Assembly (NCBI GenBank): GCA_034211115.1
Contig: JAXHTH010000244.1
Span: 1 to 16,009 of the forward strand
From: JAXHTH01 sp034211115
GTDB taxonomy: Bacteria > Planctomycetota > Phycisphaerae > Phycisphaerales > SM1A02
DNA: 16,009 nucleotides
Direction of reading: 5' to 3'
Shown here: one piece after another, positions 12,315 through 16,009 of the stretch
Numbering within the stretch: the stretch's first letter is position 1
Layout: each line of letters begins with the position of its first letter
Position numbers and translations under genes: made by a program
The notes under the pieces: model-generated
Told to the model about the DNA's origin: nothing
The model's database searches: none
What the model saw: the letters and a program-made list of their open reading frames with translations, nothing else

Positions 12315-13862
12315 ATGGCGCACGCACCAGACATCCGTGAACATCGCGACCGCCCCGTTCTCGTGACCGGCGCGACCGGGTACATCGGCGGGCGGCTCGT
12401 GCCCCGCCTGCTCGAAGCGGGCCGGCGCGTCCGCTGCCTGACGCGTGATGCCGGCAAGCTGCGCGGCCGGCCCTGGGCCGATCACCGGCATGTCGAGATC
12501 GTCGAGGGCGACCTCGCCGACACCGGGACGCTGTCGGATCTCATGCGCGGCTGCGGCGCGGCGTTTTACCTCGTCCATTCCATGATCACCGCGGGAAGCG
12601 CCTACGCGGAAACTGATCGCACACTCGCGCTCGGCTTCGCGGGCGCCGCGAATCAGGCGCAGCTCGATCGCATCATCTATCTCGGCGGGCTCGGCGAGAC
12701 GGGCGAGGGCCTCAGCAAACACCTCGCCTCGCGCCGCGAGGTCGAGCACGCCCTCGCCTCCGGCGACACGCCCGTCACTGTCCTTCGCGCGGCGATGATC
12801 ATCGGCTCCGGCTCCGCTTCGTTCGAGATTCTCCGCTATCTCGTCGAGCGCCTGCCCGTGATGGTCACCCCGCGCTGGGTGAGCACGGAATGCCAGCCCA
12901 TCGCGGTGCGCAACGTGCTGCACTACCTGGTCAGCGTTCTCGACACGCCCGGGACGGCCGGCCGCACGCTCGACATCGGCGGGCCGGAGGTGATGACCTA
13001 CCGGCAGATCATGCAGACGATGGCCGCGGCGCTGGGCCTGCGCCGGCGGTTCATCATTCCCGTGCCGGTGCTGACGCCGCGCCTCAGCTCGCTGTGGATT
13101 CATCTCGTCACGCCGCTCAGTCACCGCATCGCCCGGCCGCTCGCGGAGGGCTTGCGCAACCGGGTGGTGTGCCGCAACGATGATGCGGCGCGGCTCATGC
13201 CGCAGAAGCTGCTGACGATCCGCGAGCAGATCGACGCGGCCCTTGGGAATCTCGCGGCGGGCGAGGTCGAGACCGCCTGGTCGGATGCGGGCGTCATCCC
13301 CGGCGATCCGGACTGGGCCGGCGGGACCGTCTTCACCGATCACCGATCACGCGACATCAAGGCGGAGCCCGGCGCGATCTATCGCGCCGTCTGCCGCGTG
13401 GGCGGCGGGCACGGCTACTATGCCGCCGATTCGCTCTGGCGCCTGCGCGGTGCGATGGATCGACTCGCCGGCGGGCCCGGCCTCCGACGCGGGCGGCGCG
13501 ATCCGGAGAACGTCGTCTACGGCGACGCCCTCGACTTCTGGCGCGTCACCGCCGTCGAGCCCGATCGCCGGCTGGAGCTGCGCGCCGAGATGAAACTCCC
13601 CGGCGAAGCGCTTCTCACATTCGAGATCGAACCCGACCGGGGCGATGAGAACTCATGTCGGCTGCATCAGACAGCGCACTTCAAGCCCCGCGGGCTGTGG
13701 GGACTGCTGTACTGGTATCTCGTCCTGCCTCTGCACGGGGTTGTCTTCGAAGGCATGCTGACCGGCATCCAGCGCGCCGCCGAACGACCGGCGGAGAAGT
13801 TGCCGACGACAACGTCGGCCGACAACGGGACCTCGCGGACAGCGCAGAAGGCGTCGATCTGA
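12315..13862 (+). CDS. NAD(P)-binding SDR-like protein with C-terminal DUF2867 domain
   Basis: Predicted 515 residues. The N-terminal Rossmann domain starts RPVLVTGATGYIGGRLVPRL, with the nucleotide-binding TGATGYIG at 18-25, followed by EGDLAD and a YLVHSM strand. HLASRREVEHALA and LRAAMIIGSGSASFEI fit atypical SDRs, in which the catalytic Tyr-Lys pair is often missing. About 330-490 is DUF2867 (RVGGGHGYYAADSLWRLRGA, DFWRVTAVEPDRRLELRAEM), ending in a hydrophobic stretch LWGLLYWYLVLPLHGVVFEG that may touch the membrane. This arrangement resembles E. coli YbjT; its reaction is not known to me. In other bacteria such genes sit near LitR/photolyase light-response clusters, as I recall, which suits the regulator nearby. 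ATG 12315 has no clear SD, so the start is less certain. Confidence 0.88.
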   Translation: MAHAPDIREHRDRPVLVTGATGYIGGRLVPRLLEAGRRVRCLTRDAGKLRGRPWADHRHVEIVEGDLADTGTLSDLMRGCGAAFYLVHSMITAGSAYAETDRTLALGFAGAANQAQLDRIIYLGGLGETGEGLSKHLASRREVEHALASGDTPVTVLRAAMIIGSGSASFEILRYLVERLPVMVTPRWVSTECQPIAVRNVLHYLVSVLDTPGTAGRTLDIGGPEVMTYRQIMQTMAAALGLRRRFIIPVPVLTPRLSSLWIHLVTPLSHRIARPLAEGLRNRVVCRNDDAARLMPQKLLTIREQIDAALGNLAAGEVETAWSDAGVIPGDPDWAGGTVFTDHRSRDIKAEPGAIYRAVCRVGGGHGYYAADSLWRLRGAMDRLAGGPGLRRGRRDPENVVYGDALDFWRVTAVEPDRRLELRAEMKLPGEALLTFEIEPDRGDENSCRLHQTAHFKPRGLWGLLYWYLVLPLHGVVFEGMLTGIQRAAERPAEKLPTTTSADNGTSRTAQKASI

Positions 13863-13961
13863 GCGCCACACCGCTGCCCGGCGCGCACGACAACATCGCG
13901 CGCCATCAAGCCGCGTTCATCCCGGATACCCCCCGCGGAGCGATGCCCGAAGCGACGGTGG

Positions 13962-14696
13962 CTACCGCCGACGACGCGCGGCGAGACCGGCCAGAGCGAG
14001 CAGGGCCAGCGCGCTCGGGGCGGGAATCTCCGAGAACCGCACGTAGTCGACGTAGATCGCCTCGCTGCCGGAGTTGCTGTCCAGCTCGAACATCAGCGTC
14101 GCCGTGGTGTACCCGCTCAGGTCGGCGCTGTAGGTCATCCACGAGCCCTCGATGCCGAGGTCGTCGATGTCCTGGCCGGAGGTGTTCAGAAGATCGATCT
14201 CCGTCCCGCCGTCCACCTCCAGCCAGATGCGGATGCGATCATCGTCCTCCCAGCCGGTGTCGACGACGAACAGATCGAGCGCGACGTCGGGCTCGAGGCC
14301 GGGGTTGAGGGCGACGGCATCGAGCGTGGTCGTCATCAGTCCGTCGGCGTCGCTGATCTCGAAGCCCTGCACGCCGTCCGTGTAGGCGCCGACATCGCCG
14401 GTCCAGTCGGTGACGCCGACGAAGTCGCCATCGGAGAGGCCGACGTCGTCGCGCGTGTTGTAGTACCACGAGAAAAACCCGATCTCGTCGCCGCTGGCCG
14501 GATAGTTGACCCACGGCTCGTCGACGTTGTCCAGCAGCGCGTGGTCGTTCAGTGGATCGAGCGTGTCGACATACTGCGTGCCGGGGAAGACGCCCGGCTC
14601 CTCGAAGCTCGTGTGGGCGACGATCACCGCATGGCTCTGGGGAACCGCCAGCAGGGCGGCGACCGCGGCGAGAACGATAGTGCTCCGTACCTTCAT
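13962..14696 (-). CDS. Secreted PEP-CTERM-like protein, probable exosortase substrate
   Basis: Predicted 244 residues. A signal peptide (MKVRSTIVLAAVAALLAVPQ, cleavage near SHA) leads to a beta-rich acidic body starting VIVAHTSFEEPGVFPG, with WLEVDGGTEIDLL and TLMFELDSNSGSEAIYVDYV suggesting a lamin-G or jelly-roll-like sandwich. The C-terminus is PAPSALALLALAGLAA followed by four Arg: a proline-containing motif, one hydrophobic helix and a basic end, the planctomycete version of the PEP-CTERM sorting tag, normally recognised by an exosortase in the inner membrane. I chose ATG 14696 over the upstream ATG 14786 because AAGGAG precedes it and the signal peptide begins there. The ligand is unknown. 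It is divergent from the dockerin gene at 15022 and convergent with the SDR gene. Confidence 0.85.
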   Translation of the reverse strand: MKVRSTIVLAAVAALLAVPQSHAVIVAHTSFEEPGVFPGTQYVDTLDPLNDHALLDNVDEPWVNYPASGDEIGFFSWYYNTRDDVGLSDGDFVGVTDWTGDVGAYTDGVQGFEISDADGLMTTTLDAVALNPGLEPDVALDLFVVDTGWEDDDRIRIWLEVDGGTEIDLLNTSGQDIDDLGIEGSWMTYSADLSGYTTATLMFELDSNSGSEAIYVDYVRFSEIPAPSALALLALAGLAARRRR

Positions 14697-14851
14697 ACTC
14701 TCTTCTCCTTGGACAGGCGTGTGATGATGCGCCGCGCAACGGCACCGCGCCGGTGCACGGCCGGCGGCCTCCCTGCTCCTCTCCACGTCAGCTTGTCAGC
14801 CATGCCGGACGCGGGTGATTGACGCCCCCGCCCCCCATCGTGATTGGATGG

Positions 14852-14880
14852 ACCATAGTCGATGGCTCCGGGGCCGTCAA
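14852..14880 (-). promoter_or_regulatory. Sigma-70-like promoter of the PEP-CTERM-like gene
   Basis: On the minus strand, TTGACG (14875-14880, five of six), a 17-bp spacer, and TATGGT (14852-14857, four of six). The predicted leader is about 150 nt. Its -35 differs from the TTGGCG type shared by the two dockerin genes at 8059 and 9367. Confidence 0.6.
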
Positions 14881-14964
14881 GGGGGAAACGCGCGGGCCGG
14901 GAATTACATCAAAATAGGCCGATTCATCTGTCAGATCCCATGCGATGTCCCGGAAGCACGGTGG

Positions 14965-14987
14965 CGGGCGGGAGCGTGTCCCGCCCG
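14965..14987 (+). other. GC-rich hairpin in the leader of the dockerin gene at 15022
   Basis: CGGGCGGGA, loop GCGTG, TCCCGCCCG is a perfect 9-bp stem, all but one pair G-C. It ends 21 bases before the AAGGAGG ribosome-binding site and has no T-run after it, so it is more likely an mRNA leader structure than a terminator. No known riboswitch fold was recognised. Confidence 0.5.
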
Positions 14988-15021
14988 GCTCACGAAACCC
15001 TTCAGCGCAAGGAGGTTTGCG

Positions 15022-15852
15022 ATGATTCGGCACCACACATCCCGCACTCGCGGCTCCGGTGCGGCCGCCATCGTCCTCCTGACCACGACGGTCATGGGAG
15101 CGATCTCCGCGCCGAGCAGCGCCTACTCCTACGTCGAGTGCCCGCCCGACTCGATGTTCAGCCAGCCCCCGTTCGATCCGGACGGCGGGTGGACGGCGAC
15201 CATCAGCGACGTCGGAGACGATCAGCTCATCTACGAGAACTTCAGCGTGGATGATGACATCTGTCACTTCCGCTGCTGGGGACTGATGGTGCACTGGACC
15301 GACGAGGATCCCCCGTCGCCGTGCCTTGAAAGCCCCACGTTCCTGCACGTGCGGTTCTACGACGACGACAACGGTCAGCCCGGCGCGCTGCGGCACGATT
15401 ACCACTTCACGTTCTACCCCGAGCACACCGGTTGGGAGTACATGGTCTATCCGACGCTCTTTCCGCTCTACGTGTTCGACTTCGACCTGTCCGACCTCCA
15501 GGGCGGATGCTGCCCGCAGCGCAGCGGGTGGATCAGCGTGCAGGGCAACCTGGTCACCGACCCGGACTGCATGTTCATGTGGATGGGTTCGGCCGTCGGC
15601 GATGACTTCTGCTGGTTCGAGAACGAGGGGGAAGAGACACCGATGGAGCGCAATTACTCGCTTTGCCTGTCGCCGCTTCAGATCATCGGCGACCTGGACG
15701 GGGACGGCGACGTGGACACCGCCGACCTGCTCCAGCTCCTCGGCGCCTGGGGCGACTGCCCCGAGCCCCCGGACGGCTGCCCGGGCGATCTCGATGACGA
15801 TGGAGATGTCGACACGGCCGACCTGCTCATCCTGCTGGGCAACTGGGGTTGA
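15022..15852 (+). CDS. Secreted cysteine-rich protein with C-terminal dockerin-type module
   Basis: Predicted 276 residues. The signal peptide is MIRHHTSRTRGSGAAAIVLL and on to about residue 33 (APSSA). The mature domain is beta-rich and acidic, with ISDVGDDQLIYENFSVDDD, FLHVRFYDDDNGQPGALRHD and FDFDLSDLQGGCC; the 'fine-fold' of a damaged-event clause is not recognisable, but the pattern resembles planctomycete proteins with a PEP-CTERM-style beta-sandwich. About ten Cys residues suggest disulfides. Residues ~223-276 hold the calcium-loop pair GDLDGDGDVDTADLLQLLGA and DLDDDGDVDTADLLILLGNW. ATG 15022 is six bases after AAGGAGG, an excellent SD; the frame is open further upstream to 14815 but carries no signal there. 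Function unknown. Confidence 0.85.
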   Translation: MIRHHTSRTRGSGAAAIVLLTTTVMGAISAPSSAYSYVECPPDSMFSQPPFDPDGGWTATISDVGDDQLIYENFSVDDDICHFRCWGLMVHWTDEDPPSPCLESPTFLHVRFYDDDNGQPGALRHDYHFTFYPEHTGWEYMVYPTLFPLYVFDFDLSDLQGGCCPQRSGWISVQGNLVTDPDCMFMWMGSAVGDDFCWFENEGEETPMERNYSLCLSPLQIIGDLDGDGDVDTADLLQLLGAWGDCPEPPDGCPGDLDDDGDVDTADLLILLGNWG

Positions 15853-15985
15853 ATCAGCCCCCCGCCCCCGGCGCGCCCGACGCACATGTGTGAGCCGACC
15901 CGCGCGCCCCGTGCTTCCGCCACCGCCGGCCTCCACACGAGCCGGACACAACACGACCCCCGGCCGCGGTCGGCGGTCGTTCAAG

Positions 15986-16009
15986 TGGGCCATACAGGAC
16001 TCGAACCTG
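15986..16009 (-). tRNA. 3' end of a tRNA gene, cut by the window edge
   Basis: Read on the minus strand, the window begins CAGG-TTCGAGT-CCTG, a T-arm with the invariant TTCGA loop, followed by acceptor strand ATGGCCC and discriminator A at 15986. The next bases are CTT, so CCA is not encoded. The 5' acceptor strand should be GGGCCAT outside the window. Isotype cannot be assigned without the anticodon. Confidence 0.85.

Larger units (their letters stand above)
14697..15021. other. Divergent intergenic region between PEP-CTERM-like and dockerin genes
   Basis: 325 bp without a gene. It holds the leftward promoter at 14852-14880 and, on the rightward side, a hairpin (14965-14987) and a strong ribosome-binding site (AAGGAGG, 15009-15015). 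No convincing rightward -35/-10 pair was found; an AT-richer stretch near 14905-14925 (AATTACATCAAAATAGG) is the most likely place. A leftward frame runs through 14697-14786 but lacks its own SD. Confidence 0.6.

Noticed and set aside
12000..13343. 447-codon minus-strand frame opposite DUF378 and the SDR gene
   Set aside because: It crosses the strong terminator at 12240-12275 and covers two recognised genes; no family motif.
8161..13935. Shared string CGGATACCCCC at 8165 and 13923
   Set aside because: Only about eleven GC-rich bases; expected by chance in this composition and in unrelated contexts.
14788..15993. 401-codon minus-strand frame opposite the third dockerin gene, ending in the tRNA
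   Set aside because: It starts inside the tRNA gene and mirrors the dockerin repeats in antisense; not a plausible protein.

Overview
The window looks like chromosomal DNA from a planctomycete of the Phycisphaerae type. The clues are very high GC, several secreted proteins ending in paired calcium-loop (dockerin-type) repeats of the DGDGDVDTADLL...LLGAWG kind, one protein ending in a PEP-CTERM-like tail (PAPSALALL...RRRR), and a sugar-metabolism cluster of Gfo/Idh/MocA, Hyi-like, right-handed beta-helix and ROK genes. The lineage is inferred from these protein styles only; there is no marker gene.

Left part (1-5849, + strand). Five closely spaced genes read rightward: the 3' end of a Gfo/Idh/MocA oxidoreductase, a twin-arginine-exported hydroxypyruvate-isomerase-like TIM barrel, a class I DNA photolyase with a complete tryptophan triad, a secreted right-handed beta-helix protein (probably a glycan-active enzyme, GH141-like), and a ROK-family fructokinase closely resembling E. 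coli Mak. Gaps are 14-49 bp, so they may be one transcript. Apart from the photolyase, the set suits extracellular carbohydrate breakdown and sugar processing.

Middle (5850-9590, - strand). Two secreted dockerin-bearing proteins follow. The first (5936-8059) is a beta-helix/lamin-like protein interrupted by one in-frame TGA at 7628-7630. The second (8345-9367) is a cysteine-rich secreted protein of unknown activity. Each gene ends in a degenerate 7-bp-period repeat array, and the arrays share an identical 14-mer. Each gene also has a recognisable promoter (TTGGCG, 16-17 bp, TATAGT/TAGAGT) and a short hairpin close to the predicted transcript start.

Right-middle (9589-13862). A MerR-type regulator of CarH/LitR architecture is read leftward. 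It keeps the W-x9-EH cobalamin-cap motif but has Tyr in place of the cobalt-ligand His. It is divergent from a secreted protein with two fasciclin domains, which is followed by a small DUF378 membrane protein and a strong intrinsic terminator. The divergent spacer holds two perfect inverted repeats. Next comes an NAD(P)-binding SDR protein with a C-terminal DUF2867 domain. The regulator, photolyase and SDR/DUF2867 gene together recall light- or oxidative-stress regulons, but that link is inference.

Right end (13962-16009). A PEP-CTERM-like secreted protein (- strand, with a good promoter) is divergent from a third dockerin-type secreted protein (+ strand, strong Shine-Dalgarno and a leader hairpin). 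The window closes inside the 3' end of a tRNA gene on the - strand. No CRISPR array, insertion sequence, phage gene or replication origin was seen. The many long overlapping ORFs on opposite strands are high-GC shadows and are left out.
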